Positions 36,460 to 45,485 of a stretch of DNA of 64,000 bases are shown piece by piece; within the stretch, counting starts at the first letter, position 1, and the number at the start of each line of letters is the position of its first letter. Source of the stretch: Thalassocella blandensis (GTDB taxonomy: Bacteria; Pseudomonadota; Gammaproteobacteria; Pseudomonadales; Cellvibrionaceae); contig CABFPG010000001.1 in NCBI GenBank assembly GCA_902141825.1, forward strand, positions 744,001 to 808,000, in the 5' to 3' direction. A program made the translations under genes and the position numbers. The notes under the pieces were generated by a model. It was not told the origin of the DNA and made no database searches. It worked only from the letters and a program-made list of their open reading frames with translations.

Positions 36460-37050
36460 ATGCCGCCAATAACTCTAACAAAGCAAATAGAGGACATCGT
36501 TTTGGGTAATTCTATCTCCAACCTACATCGCTCCAGCAATCTGTCTCAAAAAATAGATAGCAGCTACAAAAAGCATCCCAAAAAGTGGAACAATGCTATT
36601 TGTTACGGCCATGCGAATCAGGCGTTTCGTAAAGATAGTAAGTTGCCAAGCAAGCAAAAAGAAGCGATTGGCAAAATTGTGGATGCGGGTTATGGGGATA
36701 AATATTCCAAGTTAATGGGGATTAAAAACCACCAGCAAAAACATTTTAACCCCAACAACATTCAAGAATCTGGCTTTGTCAGTTTTATTAACAATCGGCA
36801 ATCGCGCAATGATGGTGTTTTCCATACCGGCTATATTCAACGCGACGGCAATCAGGTCCACCTCTATCACGCCAACGCAAATGATCTAGACATTGCCCTC
36901 ATCGGAAAAGACGCACTAAAAACAGCGGGACCACTGGCAACATACACCCTCAGCGACCCGACAAAAGCGGATTCCCTGAATCTTTGGTTAGCCAAAAATG
37001 ATTATTCATTTACTCACACCCCCAACTCTCAACTCACCAGGAACTTGTAA
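36460..37050 (+). CDS. Orphan protein, possible papain/NlpC-like cysteine peptidase fold
   Basis: A 196-aa protein without signal peptide. I do not recognise it by family. It has a possible Cys/His arrangement: Cys49 at the head of a helix (NAICYGHANQAF), then a strand-rich second half with FHTGYIQRDGNQVHLYHAN. The His-x-Gly-hydrophobic strand after an N-terminal Cys helix is how NlpC/P60- and papain-like enzymes are built. Neither a secretion signal nor an immunity-type partner is visible. The ribosome-binding site is weak. It converges with the ElaA gene. Confidence 0.5.
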   Translation: MPPITLTKQIEDIVLGNSISNLHRSSNLSQKIDSSYKKHPKKWNNAICYGHANQAFRKDSKLPSKQKEAIGKIVDAGYGDKYSKLMGIKNHQQKHFNPNNIQESGFVSFINNRQSRNDGVFHTGYIQRDGNQVHLYHANANDLDIALIGKDALKTAGPLATYTLSDPTKADSLNLWLAKNDYSFTHTPNSQLTRNL

Positions 37051-37061
37051 AAAACAAAACC

Positions 37062-37523
37062 TCAAACAGGAGCAGGGTCTCTCACCATTTCAATATGGGG
37101 AATGTCATCTTCCAGATACATTTCCGAAACCTGCTTAAAACCAAGAGAAGTATAAAACTTTTGTAAATACTGCTGTGCCGATATTCGAATGGCGGCGCCG
37201 GGATATTGCTGTTGCGCTGCTATTATCGCTTCTTTCATTAGCTGTTTACCAATACCACTACCGCGTGCAGCAGGTGACGCAACCACCCGGCCTATTGAGG
37301 GTTCGGCAAACTTCATGCCTGGTGGCACCAGTCGCGCATAGGCTAATACCGTAGCATCGTCCTGAGACACGCCCAGCATATGCCAGGACTTTTGGTCCAA
37401 ATCATCCAGGTCCATGTAGAGGCATTCCTGCTCAATTACAAACACCTCCTGCCTTAACTTCAGCAGGGCATACAACATATCGTTAGATAGCTCTGCAAAC
37501 GTCAGCCATTGCCAATTCACCAT
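37062..37523 (-). CDS. elaA: ElaA-type GNAT acetyltransferase
   Basis: A 153-aa protein of the GNAT superfamily. The start at 37523 gives the typical ElaA N-terminus (MVNWQWLTFAEL) with a purine-rich site upstream; longer starts add an atypical extension. Diagnostic pieces are LRQEVFVIEQECLYMDLDDLD and the acetyl-CoA-binding motif VVASPAARGSGIGKQLM (about 100-116). The substrate of ElaA is not established. The gene is monocistronic. Confidence 0.88.
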   Translation of the reverse strand: MVNWQWLTFAELSNDMLYALLKLRQEVFVIEQECLYMDLDDLDQKSWHMLGVSQDDATVLAYARLVPPGMKFAEPSIGRVVASPAARGSGIGKQLMKEAIIAAQQQYPGAAIRISAQQYLQKFYTSLGFKQVSEMYLEDDIPHIEMVRDPAPV

Positions 37524-37896
37524 AAAATCTCTCTCGTTCGAATGTAATTTTGCGTTAAGCCAATCCATATGCAATATACCCTGTCTCGCAGAAGAAACCT
37601 AACGACCACCTGAGATGGGCTTTTTATGAGCACTCGTTTGACAGGTATAGGAGATTGCGCGGATAGCGACAGATGAAGCGGCTCAGCCACAATCCCCCTC
37701 GCCGGGGCAGTGGACTGCTCCTTACGCCCAAATTTCAATCAACAGCGGGGCTATTGATTGAAGGATTGGCATTCTCCTGCGTTAATTATCACTGTCACTC
37801 CATCTGAGGTACACTTCATGTTGTCGTGTTGTGCCTTGAGGTGACGACCATAACGACGATAATAAAAATTTATTCCATCCAAACCATGGGGACTTT
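37524..37896. other. Divergent intergenic region, elaA / M3 peptidase
   Basis: About 370 bases. It holds an inverted repeat TTCAATCAA (37734-37742) / TTGATTGAA (37754-37762), a possible operator, and a GC-rich patch near 37691-37707. No gene is supported. Confidence 0.5.
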
Positions 37897-40059
37897 ATGC
37901 GTAATATACTCCTAGCTAGCGCCATAAGCGCGACGCTCGCCATTAGTGGCTGCTCCAACGACAAACCTGTTGATACAGCTGCCTCCGCCGATTCACCCAA
38001 GACGGCCAAAGCCATGACACCCAAAACCAATGCCTTGATGCGTGTAAGCCCCCTGGATTACTACACGCCGGAATTCGATAAAGTTGATACCACACTGTAT
38101 GAACCCGCATTGGAACTGGGCTTCACACAGCATACTTCCGAAATTGAAAAAATTGCCAACAACCCGGCAGCACCTACGTTCGACAACACCATCATTGCAT
38201 TGGAAAAGTCGGGTGAATTATTAAACCGAGCGGCCACCGTCTTTTTTAACCTCTCAGGCTTAATTTCCAACGACGAATATCAGCGCATTGAATCTAAAAT
38301 GGCGCCAAAATTCTCGGAACATAATGACAACATTTACTTGAACCCTGCACTGTTTAAACGTGTAGAAAGCCTTTATCAGGGCCGCGACAAATTCACTGGT
38401 GAAGACAAACGTCTTATCGGTGAGTATTACAAAGAATTCGTTCGCGCCGGAGCCAAACTGGACGAAGACAGTAAAAGCAAAATTCGCGAAATCAATACAG
38501 AATTATCGACACTCTCGACAGAATTTTCGCAAAACTTGCTGGCATCCTTCAAAAATGACCTGATTATCGTCACAGATAAAAGCATGCTTGCCGGCTTAAG
38601 TGACGACGAAATTTCCTCACTGGCTGACGCAGCCAAAAAAGCAGACAAACAAGGCTACGCCATCACCCTGGTAAACACGACGCGTCAACCCATTCTAGGT
38701 AAACTGGAAAACCGCGAACTACGCAAAAAAATATGGGAAACATCAGCCTACCGGGCGAAAGACGTGAACGGTCCGCTCCTGTTAAAAATGACAAAGCTGC
38801 GTGCGCAGAAAGCCAAACTGCTGGGTTATTCCGATTGGGCATCCTACGTCATCGCAGATCAAATGGCGAAAAAGCCCAGCGAGGTTTTTGGCATTCTTGA
38901 TGATCTTGCTCCGAAAGCACTGGAAAAAGCCAAGGCCGAAGCAGCAGATATACAAGCGGTTATCAAAGCAGAAGGTAAAAACTTCAACGTGGCACCATGG
39001 GACTGGGCATATTACGCAGAAAAAGTACGTTTAGCCAAGTATGACATGGACGAGAATCTGATTAAGCCGTACTTTGAAATGAACACAGTCATTCATGACG
39101 GCTTATTTTTCGCCATGAATAAACTGTATGGCATTACCTTCAAAGAACGCAATGACCTTCCTGTCTGGCATGACGACGTTATGGCTTTTGAAGTATTTAA
39201 CGAAGACGGCAGTGCTGTAGGCCTGTTTTACCTCGACCCATATGCACGTGAAGGAAAGCGCGGCGGCGCCTGGATGAGCTCCTTTGTCGGTCAGAGTAAA
39301 CTGAAGAACACCAAACCTGTGGTGTATAACGCACAAAACATTCCCAAGCCAGCCGAAGGCCAGCCCACTTTAATGACCTTTGATGAAGTGAGCACCATGT
39401 TCCATGAGTTTGGTCACGCTGCGCATGGTTTATTTTCCAATGTAACCTACCCCTTCGTCGCTGGTACCGCCACTGCACGCGACTTCGTTGAATTCCCCTC
39501 ACAATTTAATGAAGACTGGATGTTGGACCCGGCTGTACTTGCCAACTATGCCAAGCACTACAAAACCGGCGAAGCCATCCCGCAGGACCTGTTGAGCAAG
39601 CTGTTAAAGTCGCGCACCTTTAATCAGGGCTATGACACTACTGAGTATCTGGCTGCCGCCTTGCTGGATATGGAGTGGCACTCTCTCTCGGCCGACGCCC
39701 AAATTACGGATGCCGCTAAATTCGAAAAAGAAGCACTGGCTCGTCACGGGCTGGATTACGCACCAGTACCTCCGCGCTACAAATCCAACTTTTTCGCCCA
39801 CGTATTTGCCGGCGGATATTCTGCTGGGTATTACGCCTATCTGTGGACAGAAGTTCTGGCCGCTGATGCCTTTGCCTACTTACAGGAGCAAGGTGGGTTA
39901 ACTCGCGAAAATGGCGACAGCTACCGTAATATCATTCTTTCTCGCGGCAACAGCCGGGATTTAATGGACAACTATGTGGAATTCCGAGGCCAGAAACCGT
40001 CGACCGATGCATTATTAGTGCGTCGCGGACTGGTAACAGAAAAAGCAACTAAGAAGTAA
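37897..40059 (+). CDS. dcp: M3-family peptidyl-dipeptidase (Dcp), lipoprotein form
   Basis: A 720-aa zinc metallopeptidase of family M3. It starts with a lipoprotein signal (lipobox ISGC, Cys19) and a short Ala/Thr/Asp linker. The catalytic motif is HEFGHAAHG (His503), with the family LDM and GGYSAGYYAYLW segments near the C-terminus. Dcp removes C-terminal dipeptides from oligopeptides; here the lipid anchor places it in the periplasm, unlike the E. coli enzyme. GGGGA lies 6 bases before ATG. It stands alone. Confidence 0.9.
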   Translation: MRNILLASAISATLAISGCSNDKPVDTAASADSPKTAKAMTPKTNALMRVSPLDYYTPEFDKVDTTLYEPALELGFTQHTSEIEKIANNPAAPTFDNTIIALEKSGELLNRAATVFFNLSGLISNDEYQRIESKMAPKFSEHNDNIYLNPALFKRVESLYQGRDKFTGEDKRLIGEYYKEFVRAGAKLDEDSKSKIREINTELSTLSTEFSQNLLASFKNDLIIVTDKSMLAGLSDDEISSLADAAKKADKQGYAITLVNTTRQPILGKLENRELRKKIWETSAYRAKDVNGPLLLKMTKLRAQKAKLLGYSDWASYVIADQMAKKPSEVFGILDDLAPKALEKAKAEAADIQAVIKAEGKNFNVAPWDWAYYAEKVRLAKYDMDENLIKPYFEMNTVIHDGLFFAMNKLYGITFKERNDLPVWHDDVMAFEVFNEDGSAVGLFYLDPYAREGKRGGAWMSSFVGQSKLKNTKPVVYNAQNIPKPAEGQPTLMTFDEVSTMFHEFGHAAHGLFSNVTYPFVAGTATARDFVEFPSQFNEDWMLDPAVLANYAKHYKTGEAIPQDLLSKLLKSRTFNQGYDTTEYLAAALLDMEWHSLSADAQITDAAKFEKEALARHGLDYAPVPPRYKSNFFAHVFAGGYSAGYYAYLWTEVLAADAFAYLQEQGGLTRENGDSYRNIILSRGNSRDLMDNYVEFRGQKPSTDALLVRRGLVTEKATKK

Positions 40060-40360
40060 ATTGCTATTTGCCCTTTCCGCATGTGTGTGAAGGGCTTCAC
40101 TCAACAATCAACGTCAGTGTTTTCGCCCGAAATGGTGTAAATGCTGACGTTTTTTATTCCCTCCCTACTCCTCTATTCACTATCTCTTCTATTAAATACC
40201 TCCTTTTGCCTGAAACCTGCCCGACAACTATAATGAGAAGCAGATCGGAGACAGCTGACATTGTAGTGACGAAAATACGGACACTTTAAATTAAGTCGTC
40301 TTCTGCAGGACCAGCCCTGACAACACATGCCGACATTCCAAATCTGTTAAAGGCCAAATA
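40060..40360. other. Intergenic region
   Basis: About 300 bases with a weak hairpin (GCCCTT/AAGGGC near 40070-40096) after the peptidase gene. No gene is supported. Confidence 0.5.
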
Positions 40361-41956
40361 ATGATTAAGCACAGCGTATTACTTGTACTCATTTCCCTTT
40401 TGATTAGCTGCAGCAGTGCCCCTAAAACCAATATAGAAAGCTACAAAGGAAAATTACCCGATGACAAGGGGATAGTCATCGCTGAGGTGTACAGTAATAG
40501 CCATTATATTCCAGGGTCGACCAGTGGCTGGAATGAACTGGTATTTATCGACATAGATGCGGAAGAACAACAGCTGTATACCATCAAACAGATTCAGCAG
40601 AGTAAGTCGCGATCCACCTTTGCCGGCCTTCTACCTGTCGGTCGTTACGGACTTGCCGTGCTCAGCTATGTGGACCACAGTGACGCGAGTGCCACGAATG
40701 TTAAAGTGAGCCTGCCCCAGTCGCTCGGTATTTTTGAAGTTCGACCTCAAGGTATTACCGATCTAGGTACAATCCTGTATCACGCAATGAAAACGCAACA
40801 CTTTCTGGATTCAACGCTCAGCAGCTACGCCGTATCTCGCGAAGAAAACCCGCATTTACTGAAACAAATAAAACAGACCTATCCCAAAATTTTCGCGAAT
40901 GTTCAGCCAGAGCAAGCCACTCTGCACTGGAACCGCGATAACTTTAATTCCGCCAGAACAAGCGCCAAAGATATGATCCTGGCAGCAGAGCTACCGGTAA
41001 ACCTGATCAAGTCCAATAAGCATTACTATCTGCCAACCAAGTATGGCAACCTCATTACTGCCAGAAATAATAACTGGGACCTTATTAACACTGGACTAAC
41101 CAGACAAATAGATCAGTTAGTGGAAGTTGATAACAGCAAGGTATTGGTAGCAGATGAATTGCAGCAGTTATATCTTATTGAAACCCAAAATTCCGCTGAA
41201 CAGCCAACACCCAAAAAAATTGAAACAGAAACAGTAATCGCGCTAAAAAGGGTTGCAGACCTTCCGATTGTGGTAACTCACATACCCGAACAGCAATTAA
41301 AAATTTACAGCTTTCAAAACAATACACTGAGTTTAATGACGTCTTTTGAATATGCCGGCTTTCTCGCCAAAGTTGAAGAAGACACACCCACGGTTTATTT
41401 TGGTAAAGATACCGTTTCCATAAATGTTGAAGGTAATATGGTACATTTTAACGTTGCCAAATCAACATGGGCACAATCTTTGTCACCCAATTATCACAAA
41501 GTGTACCGATTGGATAACAATTACCTTGTTGCCGCTGAAGCTTCACAATGGACACAGGTTAAAAATATCACGCTGTCTACAGATAACGGCACAAACTGGA
41601 ACAACACACCAATAGACGGGAATTACGAAGTCTATTTTGATAAAGGAAAGAATCTGTACTATATCGAACAGGGCTTTAAAACCTCTTTCGATGCGCCTCC
41701 GGAAATTTTGAAACGCGTTCCCTTTTACACATCAAAAGATAAAGGCCTGACAGTTGAAGCCATTAGTAAACTGCCTGAAATGTGCGACAAATTCATGCCC
41801 GCAGTATCTGAAATTAACAACTTCCTTGTCCTGTGTACAAACGGTGATATTTATCGAAGTCAAGATCAGGGGAAAAACTGGGGCATATTTTATCAACGCA
41901 ATACCGTCGACATGAAAAAGTTCCCAAAAATTCTTTTCACTTCGATGACCCCATAA
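40361..41956 (+). CDS. Lipoprotein with C-terminal Asp-box (BNR-like) repeats
   Basis: A 531-aa lipoprotein (lipobox ISCS, Cys17) of unknown function. The N-terminal part (about 30-140) is a beta-sandwich. The remainder looks like a beta-propeller, with three Asp-box motifs of the S-x-D-x-G-x-x-W type: STDNGTNW, TSKDKGLT and RSQDQGKNW. Asp boxes occur in sialidases, Vps10-like propellers and surface binding proteins and are structural, so no enzyme activity can be claimed. AAAGG lies about 7 bases before ATG. Confidence 0.68.
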   Translation: MIKHSVLLVLISLLISCSSAPKTNIESYKGKLPDDKGIVIAEVYSNSHYIPGSTSGWNELVFIDIDAEEQQLYTIKQIQQSKSRSTFAGLLPVGRYGLAVLSYVDHSDASATNVKVSLPQSLGIFEVRPQGITDLGTILYHAMKTQHFLDSTLSSYAVSREENPHLLKQIKQTYPKIFANVQPEQATLHWNRDNFNSARTSAKDMILAAELPVNLIKSNKHYYLPTKYGNLITARNNNWDLINTGLTRQIDQLVEVDNSKVLVADELQQLYLIETQNSAEQPTPKKIETETVIALKRVADLPIVVTHIPEQQLKIYSFQNNTLSLMTSFEYAGFLAKVEEDTPTVYFGKDTVSINVEGNMVHFNVAKSTWAQSLSPNYHKVYRLDNNYLVAAEASQWTQVKNITLSTDNGTNWNNTPIDGNYEVYFDKGKNLYYIEQGFKTSFDAPPEILKRVPFYTSKDKGLTVEAISKLPEMCDKFMPAVSEINNFLVLCTNGDIYRSQDQGKNWGIFYQRNTVDMKKFPKILFTSMTP

Positions 41957-42244
41957 GCAGCTCTCAGTCCAAGCATTTTCTATAATGCGACGCTATGTGT
42001 TTTTAGGTTGTCTTGCATGCGAATAAGGGTGATAAGCTTTCAGGACCTGGCATTGCTGGGTACCCAGCTTCAGCAATATTAAAAAATTTTTGCGATATTT
42101 TTGGTAGACAACTATATCCATACAGTCATATCTATACAGATATATCCATAAAGAGCACCTGTTAATGCGGATAAAAAATTCGCTTAAAACTTTTTTATGC
42201 TGAAGTGATCAATAACCCTTTGCGGCTAATCATGGCAATGATTT

Positions 42245-43510
42245 ATGGACGTTTTCTGGGCTAACACAATTCTTATTATCGCGAGTGTAGCATTGTGCTG
42301 TTCTAGCTTAGGGCGTTTTCGAACGCCCTATAACAGTCACCTCAGCTTTCCTTTATTCATGATATCCTGGCTCACCAGTGAATTGGCATGGCTGCATTTT
42401 TTGCTTCAGGGGGCAGCCTGTATTTTTCTTCTGATCAGTCACAGTTTTCAATTTTGGCAAGTACAAGTCGCTTTCGCACTGCTTGTTGCGTCAATGTTTT
42501 TATTACTCAGCATGCATCGCATAAGCCTGCAAACCGGTCGTATATTTAAACAGCATTTCACAGCGCTGTTTGGTGATGACTACCCGCAACGAGTTGCAGC
42601 GCATCGCCAACACTATATTGCCCATCGACATCATCCACGCTATTGGCTGCGTCCATTTTCCATGCGCGCCCCCAACGTCGTGCGGCATCGCGATCTTGCT
42701 TATGGCGACGATACGCGTCAAACACTGGACATTTATCACAGCCATACCAATCAGGAAGGGAAATTGCCTGTTATGCTGTATATTCATGGCGGCGGATGGA
42801 TTGTCGGGAATAAATCCCAACAAGCACTGCCCATGATTTATCACCTGGCCTCAAAAGGGTGGGTAGTTGTCACCATCAACTACCGCTTGGGACCAAAATC
42901 ACGCTTCCCTGATCCGCTTATTGATGCAAAGCGTGCACTGGCCTGGGTAAAAAATAATATTGAAGGATATGGAGGCGATGCAAATTTTGTTGTCACATCG
43001 GGTGGGTCCGCCGGTGGCCAGCTCGCATTAATGCTGGCACAGAGTTGCGATAGCAAATGGCAACCAGGCTTTGAAAAGGAAGATACGCAAGTGGCTGCAT
43101 GTGTGCCGTTATATGCAGTGTATGATTTTACCAATCAGCACCGCTTTCGCACTGACAATACTTTCGAAAAGTTTTTAACCCGTTTTGTTATGCCCAGCTC
43201 CCTGACAGAGGGTTCAACCTTGTGGCATAGCCTCTCCCCCATCCATCAGCTTCATGCCCGCATTCCCCCCATGCTCACTATTCACGGCTCTCATGACAGT
43301 TTGGTTCCAATAGAGGAAGCTCGTGAATTTGCCAACTGTGTAAAAAAGGTATCCCACAACGTCAACATGTTCGTAGAACTGGAAGCGACGCAACACGCTT
43401 TCGAAATTTTCCACTCCGTTCGAACAGAATTTACGATAGATGCGATTCAATTATTTTTAGAAATCATTTACCAGGATTATGCTCAATCGATTGAACACCA
43501 ATCCGTGTAA
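42245..43510 (+). CDS. Membrane-anchored alpha/beta-hydrolase (HSL-type esterase)
   Basis: A 421-aa protein with about three transmembrane helices in the first 100 residues, followed by a cytoplasmic or periplasmic alpha/beta-hydrolase of the hormone-sensitive-lipase class. It has oxyanion motif HGGGW (about 181), nucleophile GGSAGG (Ser255), acid DSLVP and catalytic His in QHAFE. It probably hydrolyses short-chain esters or a lipid. The ribosome-binding site is poor. It stands alone between A/T-rich gaps. Confidence 0.83.
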   Translation: MDVFWANTILIIASVALCCSSLGRFRTPYNSHLSFPLFMISWLTSELAWLHFLLQGAACIFLLISHSFQFWQVQVAFALLVASMFLLLSMHRISLQTGRIFKQHFTALFGDDYPQRVAAHRQHYIAHRHHPRYWLRPFSMRAPNVVRHRDLAYGDDTRQTLDIYHSHTNQEGKLPVMLYIHGGGWIVGNKSQQALPMIYHLASKGWVVVTINYRLGPKSRFPDPLIDAKRALAWVKNNIEGYGGDANFVVTSGGSAGGQLALMLAQSCDSKWQPGFEKEDTQVAACVPLYAVYDFTNQHRFRTDNTFEKFLTRFVMPSSLTEGSTLWHSLSPIHQLHARIPPMLTIHGSHDSLVPIEEAREFANCVKKVSHNVNMFVELEATQHAFEIFHSVRTEFTIDAIQLFLEIIYQDYAQSIEHQSV

Positions 43511-43649
43511 CATCGCTGCCATGCAAGTCAAACACTCCTCAGGGAAACGTGTGCGGCCAGGTACAGAATGCTAAGGCAGACCGTTATAGCCTTTTAACAT
43601 TCCCCCAAAGCGCACTCCCCTTGCAAAAACATAAAATTCCATGCCGGTC

Positions 43650-44228
43650 TTAAGGCGCCGCAAACAATACATCACCAAATAGCGTCGCCACGGCAAACCC
43701 CACAAAAATAATTGCGGCGATAATATGAATTAATTTCATCGGCAGTTTTTCGGCAAAATGATTGCCAAGATATACGGCGGGAATGTTCGCTAACATCATT
43801 CCAAGCGTGGTGCCCAATACCACTTGAACTGGTGCAATGTAATGCGCTGCTAGTGCGACGGTGGCGATCTGCGTTTTATCGCCCATTTCAGCCAGGAAGA
43901 ACGTCACAACGGTTGCGCCTAACACCCCCCAATGTGTCGCAGACAGTGCTTCATCTTCTTCTATTTTATCCGGAATCAGGGTCCAGATTGCCATCGCCAG
44001 AAACGATAGTGCGAGCCCCCATTGTAATACTTGCGGTGAAACGAAATGCGTCACCCATGTTCCCAACGCCCCTGCCAGCGCATGATTCGCCAAAGTAGCG
44101 ATAAGAATACCCACAATGATGGGAACAGGTTTTTTAAATCGTGTGGCTAACACGAACGCTAGTAATTGAGTTTTATCGCCGATTTCAGCGAGGGCAACAA
44201 CACCGGTTGAAAATAGAAAGGCTTCCAT
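43650..44228 (-). CDS. GDT1/TMEM165 (UPF0016) family cation transporter
   Basis: A 192-aa membrane protein with six predicted helices in two homologous halves, each opening with the family signature E-x-G-D-K-(T/S): AEIGDKTQLLAF and AEMGDKTQIATV. The start at 44228 has AGGAG 6 bases upstream; a longer start would run through that site. Family members export Mn2+ (bacterial MneA-type) or exchange Mn2+/Ca2+ for protons. The leader holds a yybP-ykoY riboswitch, which senses Mn2+, supporting a role in manganese efflux. Confidence 0.9.
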   Translation of the reverse strand: MEAFLFSTGVVALAEIGDKTQLLAFVLATRFKKPVPIIVGILIATLANHALAGALGTWVTHFVSPQVLQWGLALSFLAMAIWTLIPDKIEEDEALSATHWGVLGATVVTFFLAEMGDKTQIATVALAAHYIAPVQVVLGTTLGMMLANIPAVYLGNHFAEKLPMKLIHIIAAIIFVGFAVATLFGDVLFAAP

Positions 44229-44238
44229 CAAAGACTCC

Positions 44239-44281
44239 TGGCCGGAATTCAGACAATTGACTACAGTCGCACTTCCGGCCA
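44239..44281 (-). promoter_or_regulatory. Shine-Dalgarno-proximal expression-platform hairpin
   Basis: On the minus strand TGGCCGGAA pairs with TTCCGGCCA, 9 bp, ending on the first base of AGGAG, the transporter ribosome-binding site. An alternative helix, GACTATAG (44292-44299) with CTGTAGTC (44259-44266), uses bases shared with the closing stem of the riboswitch, so the two states exclude each other. Confidence 0.65.
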
Positions 44282-44296
44282 TCGGATGCGGCTATA

Positions 44297-44434
44297 GTCA
44301 AAGGTCTTGCCAGGCGATGAGTTGTTCACAGCATTTTGCTGTTCACAAAGCGCTGTTTACACCATGGCCTTGAGGGCCAATTATGTTGATGTAAACCTCG
44401 TAAAATAGATTAGGAGCGGCTACTCCCCAATGAC
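44297..44434 (-). promoter_or_regulatory. yybP-ykoY manganese riboswitch
   Basis: On the minus strand the conserved 5' block GGGGAGTAGCCGC (44416-44428) and 3' block GGCAAGACC (44303-44311) of the yybP-ykoY aptamer are present, with a GGCC...GGCC internal arm between them and a closing stem GTCA..GG / CC..TGAC. The spacing of about 138 bases is normal for the class. It lies directly upstream of a GDT1-family transporter, a standard target of this Mn2+ sensor. Confidence 0.85.
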
Positions 44435-44536
44435 GCGGCTATATTAGCCAGATCGCAATGTAGTGTCAAACCAACCAATGCCCACACCGTCTAAAGCAAA
44501 CAAGCCAGGCTCAGCTACCTTAGTGAAAGGTCTGCC

Positions 44537-45154
44537 CTACAATACAAAATAAAACATGGTGAAATAGTGTGTTATCCCACCTGCCAGCACAAACATATGC
44601 CAGATCCCATGAAAATGTTTAAAGCGATGATCATTGAGGAAAAATATCACGCCCACAGTATAAAAAAGACCACCGATAAATAACCAGAGGACCCCCGCCA
44701 GAGTCAACTCCTCGACCAAAGGACTAATCGCAGCGAGAATTAACCACCCCATCACCAGATACAAAATCATTGGAATTACACGGGACCCTTCGCGTTTTAT
44801 TGAGTCATAAATAATCCCAAAGACAGCCAAAGACCAGATAACCCCCAGAATCGACCAACCCCATGGCCCACGTAAGGTCACCAGAGCAAATGGCGTATAA
44901 GACCCGGCAATAAGCAAATAGATGGAATGGTAGTCCAGTAAATGAAATACGGTCTTCGCTCGCCCTTGGAGGCTGTGATAAAGCGTAGATACGACAAACA
45001 TAAACAGCAATGTGGTGCCGTAGATACTGAAGCTGACAATTTTCCATGGATCGCCATCGCGCGCCGCAAAAGCAACCAATACAACCAGGCCAACAAGCCC
45101 GGCTATTGCACCTATGAGATGACTGATGCTGTTTAGTCTTTCACCCTTATACAC
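44537..45154 (-). CDS. Hemolysin III family (YqfA-type) membrane protein
   Basis: A 205-aa protein with seven predicted transmembrane helices and the family-conserved residues SxxYH (STLYHSLQGRAKTVFHLLDYHSIY) and the C-terminal HxxWH (HFHGIWHMFV), the metal-binding His set of the PAQR/hemolysin III superfamily. The bacterial function is unclear; YqfA has been linked to membrane homeostasis. GTG is the start, with AGGTG 8 bases upstream. Confidence 0.87.
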   Translation of the reverse strand: MYKGERLNSISHLIGAIAGLVGLVVLVAFAARDGDPWKIVSFSIYGTTLLFMFVVSTLYHSLQGRAKTVFHLLDYHSIYLLIAGSYTPFALVTLRGPWGWSILGVIWSLAVFGIIYDSIKREGSRVIPMILYLVMGWLILAAISPLVEELTLAGVLWLFIGGLFYTVGVIFFLNDHRFKHFHGIWHMFVLAGGITHYFTMFYFVL

Positions 45155-45485
45155 AAAAACACACCTATTCCCGATAATTCAAATCCCGCTAAGCCCATGC
45201 CCTCACATTAAGACAGGGAAACCTCTTCACTGTAATCTTTGTTGCCCATTGAACAAATTCAGCTCCAGCTTTGTACACATCAAGGCGCCTACTACTCTGG
45301 AGTTTTCCTACAAAGATACCAGCCTATGTAGTTCTCTACATGAGTTCTCTACATGAGAATTTGTATCACTAAACGAACTCTTAGAAAAGCATAGTACGTT
45401 TTAGTTTGCTTGGAAATTGTTAAATTTCAGTAAAATTTTTCAACAGCGAGGTTATAAAAAAGTGAAGAAACTAAAGATTCCTGTA
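45155..45485. other. Intergenic region with a 13-bp tandem duplication
   Basis: About 330 bases between the hemolysin III-type gene and the 3' end of the pirin gene. It contains AGTTCTCTACATG twice in tandem at 45330-45355. No gene is supported. Confidence 0.5.
45330..45355. repeat. Perfect 13-bp tandem duplication
   Basis: AGTTCTCTACATG at 45330-45342 and again at 45343-45355, in noncoding sequence. Confidence 0.9.

Noticed and set aside
42052-42066. Sigma-54-like TGGC near 42,050 upstream of the esterase gene
   Set aside because: No GC dinucleotide at the required -12 spacing.
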